Positions 1 through 7,601 of a stretch of 64,000 bases of DNA are shown here, piece by piece. The position numbers and the translations under genes were made by a program. The notes under the pieces were generated by a model. The model searched no databases and was not told the origin of the DNA. It saw nothing but the letters and a program-made list of their open reading frames with translations. Position 1 is the stretch's first letter; the number at the start of each line of letters is the position of its first letter. This stretch comes from Azophilus sp026709365 (GTDB taxonomy: Bacteria; Pseudomonadota; Gammaproteobacteria; Pseudomonadales; Azotimanducaceae): assembly GCA_965200175.1 (NCBI GenBank), contig OZ241345.1, positions 1,426,001 through 1,490,000 of the forward strand, given 5' to 3'.

Positions 1-772
1 TGCAGTGAGGGCTTTCAAGTAAAGCGCAGCCGTCTGGCGCTGGGCGATGCCCGCTTCAACCAAGTCGCTTGTCCGGCAATAGGGGTTTATGAAGATCCGT
101 TCCGCCAGTTCATGGGAGTAAACCTTGGGCAACTGTTGCCGAATTGCGGCAGCCGTTTCGTCGCCCAGTTCCCTGATTGCATGGATCTTTGCTGAAGTCC
201 ATTCAGCGGTCTGTCTGACCGCCTCAAGCATGAAGATGATCCACTTTTCCCAAGCCTGTTGGATCGTCACTTCAAGCAGATGCTGGTAGTACAGCGCTTT
301 GTTCTGAATGACATGCCGGCTGAGGTAGAGGATCGTAATGTCAAGCAAACCCTTGTCAACCAGATAGAGCAGGTTCAGCACACGTCCAGTGCGTCCGTTT
401 CCGTCGATAAAGGGGTGAATCGCTTCGAACTGATAGTGCATCACCGCAAGGCGGATCAAAGGGTCCGTCTCATCGGCGTCGTGGATGTAGCGCTCCCAGT
501 TGGCCAGTTTGGCCCGAAGAACGCCTTCGCCGTCCGGCAGTGTGTACATGACCTCGTTGCTGGTCTCACTAATCAGCGCCGTCCCCGGGGTCTTGCGAAT
601 GTCCAGGTTCATGCTCTATGGATTGGTTTGGGATAAGCCTGCCGGAAGCCCGGAGTTCCGCAAGTGCCGCGCGTGCGCCGATGCAGCAGCGCAGAACTGC
701 TTTGGTTTCAATGTCCGCTTTGGGCGGCAGGTTCGGCAGGCCATTGAAGGGACGATTGGGGTCGAAGTCCAT
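1..772 (-). pseudogene. Fic family AMPylase, internally deleted and frameshifted, 3' end outside the window
   Basis: Fic proteins transfer AMP or other nucleotide moieties to target proteins. Reading leftwards, an N-terminal piece starts at the ATG at 772 (opening MDFDPNRPFNGLPNLPPKAD, then a stretch ending LIPNQS), typical of Fic/DUF4172-like proteins. Near 613 the match jumps into another frame and resumes at MNLDIRKTPGTAL. From there it is a normal Fic core: the catalytic HPFIDGNGRTGR loop lies at 382-417, and the frame stays open to position 1. The first frame stops at 569. The missing part is where the family carries the regulatory helix (S/T-x-x-x-E-G/N) that blocks the ATP site. The two frames differ by one base, so full-length protein is not made unless by frameshifting. 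A start at 612 could still give a core fragment. I infer a decayed gene; the fold call is firm. Confidence 0.8.
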
Positions 773-819
773 GTCTGGTCTATCCTGCCCCTCGTGGGGA
801 GTTTGACGTGCGAAAGGTC

Positions 820-1731
820 TCAGTTGGCGCCTAAACCCGCCTGCTCGCGGGACAGAGCCGACGTTCGCAGAGTGCTTGCGCTGCCCTTGATCGTGAACGG
901 CTCGATGGCGTGACGGCCCATCACGGCGAGCGCCGTGCCTTCGTTTGCGGATTTCGCCGCAGTCGCAACCACGACCCCGGCAGCGTGGCCGTTGGCGCCG
1001 CGCAACTCGGCCCCGACGTGGGGTTGGTCCTCCGTCCAAGCCAGCGTTGTCAGCTTCCGCTTGACCTCGCCCCGGTGCTGGGCGCGGGCCACGACTTCCT
1101 GGCCGAGGTAGCAGCCTTTGGCGAAGCTCACCGCGCCGAGTTCGTCGAGCGCCAGCATCTGCGGCAGGAAGAACCCGGAGGTGGCGGTTTCCAGCCAAAC
1201 CTCCCGCCTGGCCATCGCGGCGTGGCGCCAGTCGTTGGCGGTGAGCGTTGGCCCCGCCGCCAGGAGCCTCTCAGCTTCGTTGACGCCCTCGCCCGGCAGC
1301 AGCATGATCTGGCGTTCCGCGTCGAGGTCGCGCGCGGGTGCGGGAAGGTTCAAGCCCAGGGCGCCGATCAAGGTGCAGTGCGCCGTCGCATCACTGGCCC
1401 GGGTCTTCGAGAACGCCAGATAGGGCGCCAGAAAGGACAGGGCCAAGGCGCAGAGGCTCCGATGGATAATGATCGTCACCCGTTCGTCCTCGCGCCAGGC
1501 GTAGCCGGTCAGTACGGTGCGGCCCTTGATGTTGCACATTGCGGTGAAGGCCGGCTCGCCGCCGAGGGCGTCTAGGTCGATGGTGAGGTAGCCTTGCAGA
1601 AACGCCGCCGAGTCCGGTCCGTCGAAGGTGAGTGCGCCCAGGTCCTCAAGCGCCAGTGCGCCAGTGTTTCCTTCGGCGCCTGCGGTTGCGGATGTGCGAG
1701 ATGTCTGCGGCGGGTTGCCGACCATGGCCAT
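820..1731 (-). CDS. ygfZ: YgfZ-type folate-binding protein
   Basis: A 303-residue protein of the YgfZ/GcvT-like family, which binds tetrahydrofolate and supports assembly or repair of certain Fe-S enzymes (such as MiaB). The family signature K-G-C-Y-L-G-Q-E is intact at about residues 205-212, with the reactive Cys at 207. The length is close to the roughly 326 residues of the enterobacterial protein. It is divergent from sdhE, the arrangement also found in Escherichia coli (ygfZ opposite sdhE-ygfX), which supports the call. The start at 1731 (MAMVG) is the first ATG; an ATG two codons later is equally possible. The gene ends 48 bases from the broken Fic gene. Confidence 0.93.
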   Translation of the reverse strand: MAMVGNPPQTSRTSATAGAEGNTGALALEDLGALTFDGPDSAAFLQGYLTIDLDALGGEPAFTAMCNIKGRTVLTGYAWREDERVTIIIHRSLCALALSFLAPYLAFSKTRASDATAHCTLIGALGLNLPAPARDLDAERQIMLLPGEGVNEAERLLAAGPTLTANDWRHAAMARREVWLETATSGFFLPQMLALDELGAVSFAKGCYLGQEVVARAQHRGEVKRKLTTLAWTEDQPHVGAELRGANGHAAGVVVATAAKSANEGTALAVMGRHAIEPFTIKGSASTLRTSALSREQAGLGAN

Positions 1732-1790
1732 TGCCCGGCGGTTGCAAGCTGAGGCAGGATTGTTGCCTGCTTTGGGTCGGTTGTCGAGGC

Positions 1791-2042
1791 GCGCCCGCTA
1801 AGCGGGCGCGTTGGAGTTTCGCTGCGCGAAACTCCGCGCTCGTCGCCTAGGTCGGGTTCGGTATGTTTCTGAACCTGCGCAGGCGCACCCGCGAAGCGGG
1901 TGCGTTGGAGTTTCGCTGGCGCGAAACTCTGCGCACTTGGCTTGGGCCAAGCTTCGAAATGTATCTTAGCCCGCTTAGGTGGCGCACCCACTGCGCCGGT
2001 GCGCTTGGGGTTGGGTTGGCGCGAAACTCCGGGTCCGTTGGG
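1791..2042 (+). repeat. Family A repeat cluster, three tandem partial copies
   Basis: This fills most of the 370-base gap between ygfZ and sdhE. Copy 1 (1791-1882) has the palindrome GCGCCCGCTAAGCGGGCGC, then a hairpin with core GTTTCGCTGCGCGAAAC, then a tail ending near GTATGTTTCTGAACC. Copy 2 (1883-1977) repeats this order with sequence changes. Copy 3 (1979-2042) is degenerate. The same modules recur at about ten other places in the window. No open reading frame here looks like a gene. Confidence 0.8.
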
Positions 2043-2101
2043 CGGCAAGACGGCCGATGCGCACCTTAAGCCCGGACGGCGTGATGGATGGGAGTTTGCA
2101 C

Positions 2102-2359
2102 ATGGCAGGGAAGGAGTCAATCGGCGCCCTTTACTGGCGCAGCCGTCGGGGTCTGACCGAAGTCGAACTCAAGTTGGTGCCGTTTTTCGAGCGCTGCTTC
2201 AAGGCGTTGCCGGAGGCGGATCGGCAAGCCTACGCCCGGCTTCTGGAGAGGGAGGACTGGCAGCTCCAAGATTGGCTTCAGGGCCGATCCGAACCGGACG
2301 AGCCGCATTTGGCCCGCATTGTCGGCCTGATCCGGCGCTTTGGCCGGGATCAGCCATGA
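2102..2359 (+). CDS. sdhE: Succinate dehydrogenase flavinylation factor SdhE
   Basis: An 85-residue protein of the SdhE/YgfY family, which helps attach FAD covalently to the flavoprotein subunit of succinate dehydrogenase and fumarate reductase. The sequence has the family's small helical-bundle pattern, with the N-terminal RRGLTEVE segment corresponding to the conserved RGxxE motif, followed by FFERCF and a five-helix amphipathic pattern. Longer upstream starts exist in frame, but they would run through the family A repeat cluster. The ATG at 2102 gives the normal family length and follows a GGGAG motif. The gene overlaps the next one by 4 bases, so the two are probably co-translated. Confidence 0.92.
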   Translation: MAGKESIGALYWRSRRGLTEVELKLVPFFERCFKALPEADRQAYARLLEREDWQLQDWLQGRSEPDEPHLARIVGLIRRFGRDQP

Positions 2360-2682
2360 CGTTGCTGCCCGCCCGTCTGCGCTGGTCGGTTTGGGTTGCC
2401 CAGTTCGCCGTTGCGGTGGCTGGCGGATGGACTTGGTTTGGCAATGCCGGAGGGGCGCTGATGGCGCTCTGGCTGTGGCTGCTGCGCCCGTCTGCGGAGA
2501 TTGACTTGGAATTTCCCCAGCCAGTGCGTTGGGTGCGCCTGTCCCGCTTCTGCGTCACTTGGAATGGGGGAGCCCCCCGCTTTTTTGGCCGAACCATACG
2601 GGTCTATCGCGACGAAGTCAGCGCTGAGGCGTTCGCCCGCCTGCGCCGGGACCTGAAGGCCGCCTGCTCCGAGGATCCATAG
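2356..2682 (+). CDS. YgfX/CptA-like small membrane protein
   Basis: A 108-residue protein with two hydrophobic segments near the N-terminus (WVAQFAVAVAGGWTW and GGALMALWLWLL) and a basic C-terminal domain containing FGRTIRVYRDEVSAEAF. The topology and position match YgfX (CptA), the two-transmembrane partner encoded after sdhE in gammaproteobacteria and described both as a toxin acting on FtsZ/MreB and as part of the flavinylation module. Its ATG overlaps the sdhE stop. The assignment rests mostly on synteny, size and topology; primary sequence similarity in this family is low. Confidence 0.72.
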   Translation: MTLLPARLRWSVWVAQFAVAVAGGWTWFGNAGGALMALWLWLLRPSAEIDLEFPQPVRWVRLSRFCVTWNGGAPRFFGRTIRVYRDEVSAEAFARLRRDLKAACSEDP

Positions 2683-2695
2683 CCGGGCCTTCCGG

Positions 2696-4321
2696 CTACC
2701 GCCGTTCCGCTTGGGGCCGCATCAAGTCGAGATGCTCAACCGAGCCGGGGAACAGGATGGTGTCCTTGGCTTCGGCCGCTGTCTCCGGGTAGTCCAAATT
2801 GAAGTGCAGGCCGCGGCTTTCGCGGCGCAGCAGCGCGGAGCGGATGATCAGGTCGGCGACGTCGATCAGGTTGCGCAGCTCGACCAAGTCGTTGCTCACC
2901 CGGTAGTGGCTGTAGTACTCGTGGACCTCCTGCTTGAGCAGGTTGACGCGGTGCAGCGCCCGCTGCAGGCGTTTGTTGGTGCGCACGATGCCCACGTAGT
3001 CCCACATGAAGCGGCGCAGTTCGTCCCAGTTGTGGGCGATGACCACGTCCTCGTCGGAGTCCGTGACTTGGCTTTCGTCCCATTGGGTGGGGGCGACAGG
3101 GTTGTGGGGGCGGTCGAGTTGCGCGCGAATGGCGTCGGCGGCGGCGTCTGCGAACACTAGGCATTCGAGCAGGGAGTTGCTGGCCAGCCGGTTGGCGCCG
3201 TGCAGGCCTGTGCAGCTCACTTCGCCGATGGCGTAGAGGCCGGGGATGTCGGTGCGGCCGGTCCCGTCCACCACCACGCCGCCGCAAGTGTAGTGGGCGG
3301 CGGGCACCACGGGCACCGCCTGCTGCGTGATGTCGTAGCCGAATTCCCGGCAGCGCCGGGCGATGGTGGGGAAGCGCTCCTCGACGAAATCCTTGGGGCG
3401 ATGGCTGATGTCGATGAAGACGCTGTCCGCGCCCAGGCGCTTCATCTCATGGTCGATGGCCCGCGCCACGATGTCCCGCGGCGCGAGTTCCGCCCGGGCA
3501 TCAAAGTTGGGCATGAAGCGGGCGCCGTCCGGCAGCGTCAGCACGCCGCCCTCGCCGCGCACGGCTTCGGAGATCAGGAACGACTTGGCGTGCGGGTGGT
3601 AGAGGCAGGTGGGATGGAACTGGATGAACTCCATGTTGGCGATGCGGCAGCCCGCCCGCCAAGCCATGGCGATGCCGTCTCCGGTGCTGCCGTCCGGGTT
3701 GCTGGTATATAGGTACACCTTGCTTGCGCCACCGCTAGCCAGCACCACAAAACGGGCTTGGAACACCTCAACCCGCCCGGTGCTGCGGTTGAGCACGTAG
3801 GCTCCGGCGCAGCGGTTGCCGTGACGGCCCAGCTTGCTTAGGTTGACCAGGTCGATGGCCACCCGGTCGTTGAACAGCTCGACGTTGGGGTGGTCCAGCG
3901 CGCGTTCGGTCAGGGTGGCCACGACGGCTGCTCCGGTGGCATCCGCCACGTGCAGGATGCGCCGAAACGAATGGCCGCCCTCGCGGGTCAGGTCCAGTTC
4001 GTTGCCCACCGAGTCGAACGTGACGCCCCGGCTGCGCAGGCGATCGATCGTCCGGCTGGCTTGGGAGACCGTGAAGTGGACCACCTCCGCATCGCAAAGC
4101 CCGGCGCCAGCGGCGATGGTGTCCCGGCAGTGGGCCTCGATGCTGTCTTCCGGGTCGGTCACCGCCGCCACGCCGCCCTGCGCCCATTGGGAGGCGCTGG
4201 CCTCCGCCCGGTCCTTGCAGAGCACGGTCACCCGAGCGTCCGGCGCCAAGCTCAGTGCTGCGGACAGTCCGGCTGCGCCGCCGCCAATGATGAGAACGTC
4301 GGTGGCGAAGCGTTGGGTCAT
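2696..4321 (-). CDS. nadB: L-aspartate oxidase
   Basis: A 541-residue flavoenzyme that oxidises L-aspartate to iminoaspartate, the first step of de novo NAD synthesis. The N-terminal dinucleotide-binding motif GGGAAG is at residues 13-18, followed by the SQWAQGGVAAV segment typical of NadB. The succinate dehydrogenase-like catalytic region AVRGEGG...LAPRDIVARAID is intact, as are the capping domain and the C-terminal helical domain. Length is normal (E. coli NadB is 540). It converges on ygfX with a 13-base gap and is divergent from rpoE, as in E. coli and Pseudomonas. No nadA or nadC lies nearby. Confidence 0.97.
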   Translation of the reverse strand: MTQRFATDVLIIGGGAAGLSAALSLAPDARVTVLCKDRAEASASQWAQGGVAAVTDPEDSIEAHCRDTIAAGAGLCDAEVVHFTVSQASRTIDRLRSRGVTFDSVGNELDLTREGGHSFRRILHVADATGAAVVATLTERALDHPNVELFNDRVAIDLVNLSKLGRHGNRCAGAYVLNRSTGRVEVFQARFVVLASGGASKVYLYTSNPDGSTGDGIAMAWRAGCRIANMEFIQFHPTCLYHPHAKSFLISEAVRGEGGVLTLPDGARFMPNFDARAELAPRDIVARAIDHEMKRLGADSVFIDISHRPKDFVEERFPTIARRCREFGYDITQQAVPVVPAAHYTCGGVVVDGTGRTDIPGLYAIGEVSCTGLHGANRLASNSLLECLVFADAAADAIRAQLDRPHNPVAPTQWDESQVTDSDEDVVIAHNWDELRRFMWDYVGIVRTNKRLQRALHRVNLLKQEVHEYYSHYRVSNDLVELRNLIDVADLIIRSALLRRESRGLHFNLDYPETAAEAKDTILFPGSVEHLDLMRPQAERR

Positions 4322-4371
4322 AGGCCGTCAACCCGCATTGAAACCATCCTCCGCAAGCCTTTTTGCACTGT

Positions 4372-4633
4372 CGTGCGGGCTCGGAAAATTCCCGAACCTG
4401 AACCACGCAACGGACGCGCCTGCCTCGTGGGCGCGCCTGCTTGATCGACATCCAACCGTGATTTTCCCATGGTGCTTCGTGAAGATTAACATTCATCCGG
4501 CTTAAGCCTGAAAAACGCCTGCGCTGCTCGGGGCGGCGAAACGCCCGCTGCAAGCAAGATCCCCGGAGCGAGGAGGGCGTCCCGCCCTCGACCGAATCAC
4601 GACTATGGCGTGAGTCAAACCGAGCCGCTGCTT
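4372..4633 (-). repeat. Family A fragment and family B copy upstream of rpoE
   Basis: These occupy most of the 390-base gap between nadB and rpoE. At 4372-4442 is a reverse-oriented family A tail (GTGCGGGCTCGGAAA...) with a partial GCGCGCC palindrome. At 4535-4633 is a reverse-oriented family B copy whose centre contains GAGGGCGTCCCGCCCTC and whose far edge reads GTGAGTCAAACCGAGC. The repeats lie close to where the rpoE promoter must be, so transcription from an upstream nadB-side promoter would cross them. I found no convincing sigma-E promoter in the rest of the gap. Confidence 0.7.
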
Positions 4634-4711
4634 CAGGTCGCGTTTGGTGGCAAGCGCTGCCGTTTGCGAGCAAAATGCCGCCCGCAACAGCAGTGCGGTT
4701 TGGGGTGGGCG

Positions 4712-5290
4712 ATGAGCGCAGACGGGACGGACAAGGAGTTGGTGTCCCGCGTCAAGCAGGGTGACCGAGCCGCCTTCAATCTGCTCCTTGGACGCCATCA
4801 GCACAAGATCCGCAGTTTGGTCGCGCGCCACATCCGAAATCCGCAGGACGTCGAGGATGTGGCCCAGGAGGCATTCATCAAGGCCTTTCGCGCCCTCCCC
4901 AAGTTCCGCGGCGACAGTGCGTTCTACACTTGGCTCTACCGCATCGCGATCAACACCGCGCACAACCACCAGATGGCGAAGAGCCGACGTCCGCCGGGCG
5001 TGGACATTGCTGCCGAGGAGGCCCAGTCCATGGATGGCGGGGACCGGCTCGTTGACGCCGAGGGTCCCGAGGCGGCGGCCTCCAGGGACGAACTGGCCGA
5101 AGCGATAGAACAAGCCGTGGCGGCCTTGCCTGATGATCTGCGCAGCGCACTCACCCTGCGGGAGTTCGAGGGACTAACCTACGAGCAGATCGCCGCCATC
5201 ATGGAGTGCCCGCTGGGCACTGTGCGTTCGCGCATCTTCCGTGCCCGGGAAGCGTTGGACCGTCGCCTCGGCCCTTTGTTGGACCGATAG
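4712..5290 (+). CDS. rpoE: Envelope-stress ECF sigma factor RpoE (AlgU-type)
   Basis: A 192-residue group 4 (ECF) sigma factor. Region 2 is clear (DVEDVAQEAFIKAFRALPKF and the downstream FYTWLYRIAINTAHNH promoter-melting segment), and region 4 with its helix-turn-helix is LTYEQIAAIMECPLGTVRSR. Length equals that of E. coli RpoE (191) and Pseudomonas AlgU (193). An upstream in-frame start would add 34 residues encoded by the family B repeat, so the ATG at 4712 is preferred. It heads the sigma/anti-sigma module with rseA, rseB, an RseC-like gene and a DegP-type protease. In relatives this sigma factor is released from RseA by proteolysis when outer-membrane proteins misfold. Confidence 0.97.
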   Translation: MSADGTDKELVSRVKQGDRAAFNLLLGRHQHKIRSLVARHIRNPQDVEDVAQEAFIKAFRALPKFRGDSAFYTWLYRIAINTAHNHQMAKSRRPPGVDIAAEEAQSMDGGDRLVDAEGPEAAASRDELAEAIEQAVAALPDDLRSALTLREFEGLTYEQIAAIMECPLGTVRSRIFRAREALDRRLGPLLDR

Positions 5291-5386
5291 CCCAACGAGG
5301 CAGCTGCCGGGCAAGCGAGCGAGCGCTTCGCTGTGGACGGGACGGTTCCAGGGAATGGGCTTGCTGGATGGAGATGGCTGGCAGAG

Positions 5387-5474
5387 AAGCAGCGGCTCAG
5401 TTTGACTCACTTCATCGTTGCGAATCGGTCGAGGGCGGGACGCCCTTATCCGGGGGTCCCGCCTGAAGCGGGCT
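5387..5474 (+). repeat. Family B repeat between rpoE and rseA
   Basis: A forward family B copy: AGCAGCGGCTCAGTTTGACT, then a palindrome GAGGGCGGGACGCCC near 5430, ending in GCCTGAAGCGGG. It sits inside a 376-base gap between rpoE and rseA, two genes that in most relatives are nearly contiguous. The rest of the gap holds a possible promoter (next entry) and no recognisable gene. Confidence 0.72.
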
Positions 5475-5589
5475 TTGGGGGAAGTGATTGGGCACAAGGG
5501 CGGATTGATTTGGTAACCTCCTGTTCCGGCATTGAAACCAGTGTCGGCAATCGTTGGCGCTGGTGAACCCTGCGCCGCAATTCAGGTCT

Positions 5590-5595
5590 TATAAT
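5590..5595 (+). promoter_or_regulatory. Candidate -10 box upstream of rseA
   Basis: A perfect TATAAT hexamer lies about 70 bases before the rseA ATG. No good -35 hexamer is found at 16-18 bases upstream, so the evidence is one box only. If active, it would give rseA transcription independent of rpoE. Confidence 0.3.
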
Positions 5596-5666
5596 TCGGG
5601 CTTGGAAAGAAGCCCTCACCGGGATGGACTTTGGAAGGTGCGCCGGAATGGGTAGGGTCTAGAGTC

Positions 5667-6206
5667 ATGTCAGAGCAATTGCGGGAGTCCCTTTCCGCCC
5701 TCATGGACGGGGAGGCCAACGCCTTTGAGGTTCGCCGTGTGCTTGATGAGGTGCGCCGCGACGCCGAGTTGCGCAAGGTCTGGAATCGTTGGCAGCGGGT
5801 TTCAGCGGCGCTTCAGGGCGATGTGGCGCCAGCGGGAACGGACCTTGCAGACCGGGTTTGGGCTGGATTGGGCGATCCTTCCGCCGCCGATTCCGCGGGC
5901 CGTCAAGCCCGGCCGGGGCATCGATGGAGCGGGCGGCGATTGACCGCTTGGGCTGCGGTGTCGGCGGTTGCCTTTGCGATGGTCGCCGCGACCTACTTGG
6001 CCACCCTTGGCGGCGGGGAGCCCGTGGCGCTGCCTGAGGCCGCCGTTCCCCCAACCGAACTGGATGCACCCGCGCTGCTGTCCGGCAGGCTGCCGCCCGA
6101 AGCTCGCAACGTTGACGTTTACCTGCTGCACCACATGCAGCAAAAGGCGGTCAAACAGCCGGATGTGGGTGTCTTTGCCAAGCTCGTGACCTTCGAGCCG
6201 GAGTGA
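5667..6206 (+). CDS. rseA: Sigma-E anti-sigma factor RseA (MucA-like)
   Basis: A 179-residue single-pass inner-membrane protein. The N-terminal segment (MSEQLRESLSALMDGEA, then RRVLDEVRRDAELRKVWNRW) matches the cytoplasmic sigma-binding domain of RseA/MucA. One transmembrane helix follows at about residues 93-115 (LTAWAAVSAVAFAMVAATYL), then a periplasmic tail ending in the VFAKLVTFEPE segment. It is somewhat shorter than E. coli RseA (216). In the family, the periplasmic side is cut by DegS and the membrane segment by RseP, releasing sigma-E. The start follows GGTAGGG and gives the canonical N-terminus. Its stop overlaps a possible GTG start of rseB. Confidence 0.92.
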   Translation: MSEQLRESLSALMDGEANAFEVRRVLDEVRRDAELRKVWNRWQRVSAALQGDVAPAGTDLADRVWAGLGDPSAADSAGRQARPGHRWSGRRLTAWAAVSAVAFAMVAATYLATLGGGEPVALPEAAVPPTELDAPALLSGRLPPEARNVDVYLLHHMQQKAVKQPDVGVFAKLVTFEPE

Positions 6207-6211
6207 GTTTG

Positions 6212-7192
6212 ATGCGCTTTGGCGTGGTTTTGCGGCTGGTCGCCGGCGTGTTGGCTCCGACCTTGGCTTGGGGCGCTCCCCCGAGCTGGCTGGCCGACAT
6301 GAACCGGGCCTTCATGGACCTCAACTACGATGGCGTCTTCAGCTACTTCACCGGACAGGACGTCGCCACCTTGCGCATTGTCCACATGGTCGTGGATGGT
6401 GAGCAGCGGGAGCGGCTGGTGCATCTGAACGGGGTGCCGAGGGAGATCATCCGCCGGGGCGACGAGGTCACCCGAGTGCTCATGCCCGGCGACAACTTGG
6501 TCGAGCTCAGCCGCGGCATTGCGTCAGGCCCCTTTGCCCGAGCCTTCACCAGCCCCTTTGACCGCATTTCAGAGCATTACGTCATCTCCGATCTTGGCGT
6601 TGGCCGAGTCGCCGGCCGCTTGGCGCAGGGCGTTGCCGTGATGCCCAAGGACAGCGACCGCTACGGACACCGGCTGTGGCTGGACCCTGAGCACCGCTTG
6701 CTGCTGCGCTCCGAACTGGTTGACCGGCAGGGGTCGCGCTTGGAGGTCTTTCAGTTCACGCAGATCGAGATTGGCGATGGGGTCGATCCCTCGGCGCTGG
6801 AACCGGGCCGGCATGAGGGCGCCTTGGCCTCGGTGGATGCGCAGCCCGGGGGCGCTAAGCCGGATGCGGGCGGAGCGGGCGTCCGCTGGCGGGCGGGCTG
6901 GATACCGGCTGGCTTCTCCGTGGCGTCGGCCAGCGTCTGCTACCCCCAAAACCGAGCCGAGATGGTCAACACCCTGATGTACACCGATGGTTTGGCGGCG
7001 TTTTCCATCTATGTGGAGGATGAGCGCCACGCCCAGGCCAAGGCCCATGCGGCGGCAACCCGGCACGGCGCCACCGTTGCCGTCACCGAGTTTGTCCCCG
7101 GCCCCTCGGGGCGCCGTGCGCAAGTGACGTTGGTCGGCGAGCTGCCGGAGCCCACGGTGCGCAGGATTGCCCGGTCAATGTATCATGAGTAG
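6212..7192 (+). CDS. rseB: Sigma-E regulator RseB (MucB-like)
   Basis: A 326-residue periplasmic protein with an N-terminal signal peptide (MRFGVVLRLVAGVLAPTLAWGA, cut near residue 22). The MucB/RseB pattern follows: an N-terminal LolA-like domain starting at DLNYDGVFSYFTG, and a C-terminal domain containing VRWRAGWIPAGF and TLMYTDGLAAFSIYVE. RseB binds the periplasmic part of RseA, shields it from DegS, and senses mislocalised lipopolysaccharide. The ATG at 6212 was chosen because it begins the signal peptide; a GTG at 6203 overlapping the rseA stop would add only three residues. Confidence 0.94.
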   Translation: MRFGVVLRLVAGVLAPTLAWGAPPSWLADMNRAFMDLNYDGVFSYFTGQDVATLRIVHMVVDGEQRERLVHLNGVPREIIRRGDEVTRVLMPGDNLVELSRGIASGPFARAFTSPFDRISEHYVISDLGVGRVAGRLAQGVAVMPKDSDRYGHRLWLDPEHRLLLRSELVDRQGSRLEVFQFTQIEIGDGVDPSALEPGRHEGALASVDAQPGGAKPDAGGAGVRWRAGWIPAGFSVASASVCYPQNRAEMVNTLMYTDGLAAFSIYVEDERHAQAKAHAAATRHGATVAVTEFVPGPSGRRAQVTLVGELPEPTVRRIARSMYHE

Positions 7193-7207
7193 AACAGGCG
7201 CCGGCCG

Positions 7208-7558
7208 ATGTTCAGCCAGCACAGTCAGCTGATCGTCGGCTGTCAAGGCGGCTGCGTCGGTTGTCCGTGCAGCCTTCGTTGGAGCGGCTTGCGTCCAAGG
7301 CGGGTGCCGGATGGCCCCGATCCGGAGGCGGGCAGCGTTTCGGGTCGGCAAGACGCCGACCGAGGCCTGGTCCGGGCGGCGTTGCTGCTCTTCGGCGCGC
7401 CCCTGCTTCTGCTGCTCTGCAGTGCTGCGGGCGCTTTCGCCTTCGCCGAGGACCAGTCGCTCTGGGCCTTGGCAGGTGTCGCGCCCTTGCTGTGCGTTAC
7501 TGTCGGGCGAGCCGTAGGCAGGGTCTTCAAGTTGGGCCTTGGCGGCGCTGGACGCTAG
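7208..7558 (+). CDS. Short RseC/MucC-like membrane protein
   Basis: A 116-residue protein located where rseC/mucC is normally found. The N-terminal part has a cysteine cluster (GCQGGCVGCPC), reminiscent of the cysteine-rich cytoplasmic segment of RseC. Two transmembrane helices follow (LVRAALLLFGAPLLLLLCSAAG and LWALAGVAPLLCVTVGRAVG), then a short basic tail. Normal RseC proteins are about 150-160 residues with a more elaborate N-terminal domain, so this copy is reduced. RseC acts in keeping SoxR reduced and has a modest role in sigma-E control. The family call depends on position, the cysteine cluster and topology. Confidence 0.75.
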   Translation: MFSQHSQLIVGCQGGCVGCPCSLRWSGLRPRRVPDGPDPEAGSVSGRQDADRGLVRAALLLFGAPLLLLLCSAAGAFAFAEDQSLWALAGVAPLLCVTVGRAVGRVFKLGLGGAGR

Positions 7559-7601
7559 CCCGCAACCCATTCACTCACGGCCATAAGCAAAGGAACGATT
7601 G

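Noticed and set aside
1791..2042. CRISPR array
   Set aside because: The tandem family A copies are long, diverged and palindromic with no uniform unique spacers, and no cas genes exist in the window.
4335..5540. The 12-mer GCATTGAAACCA upstream of both rpoE and rseA as a shared sigma-E site
   Set aside because: Matches of this length occur by chance in 64 kb, and no matching -10 element follows at the right distance.
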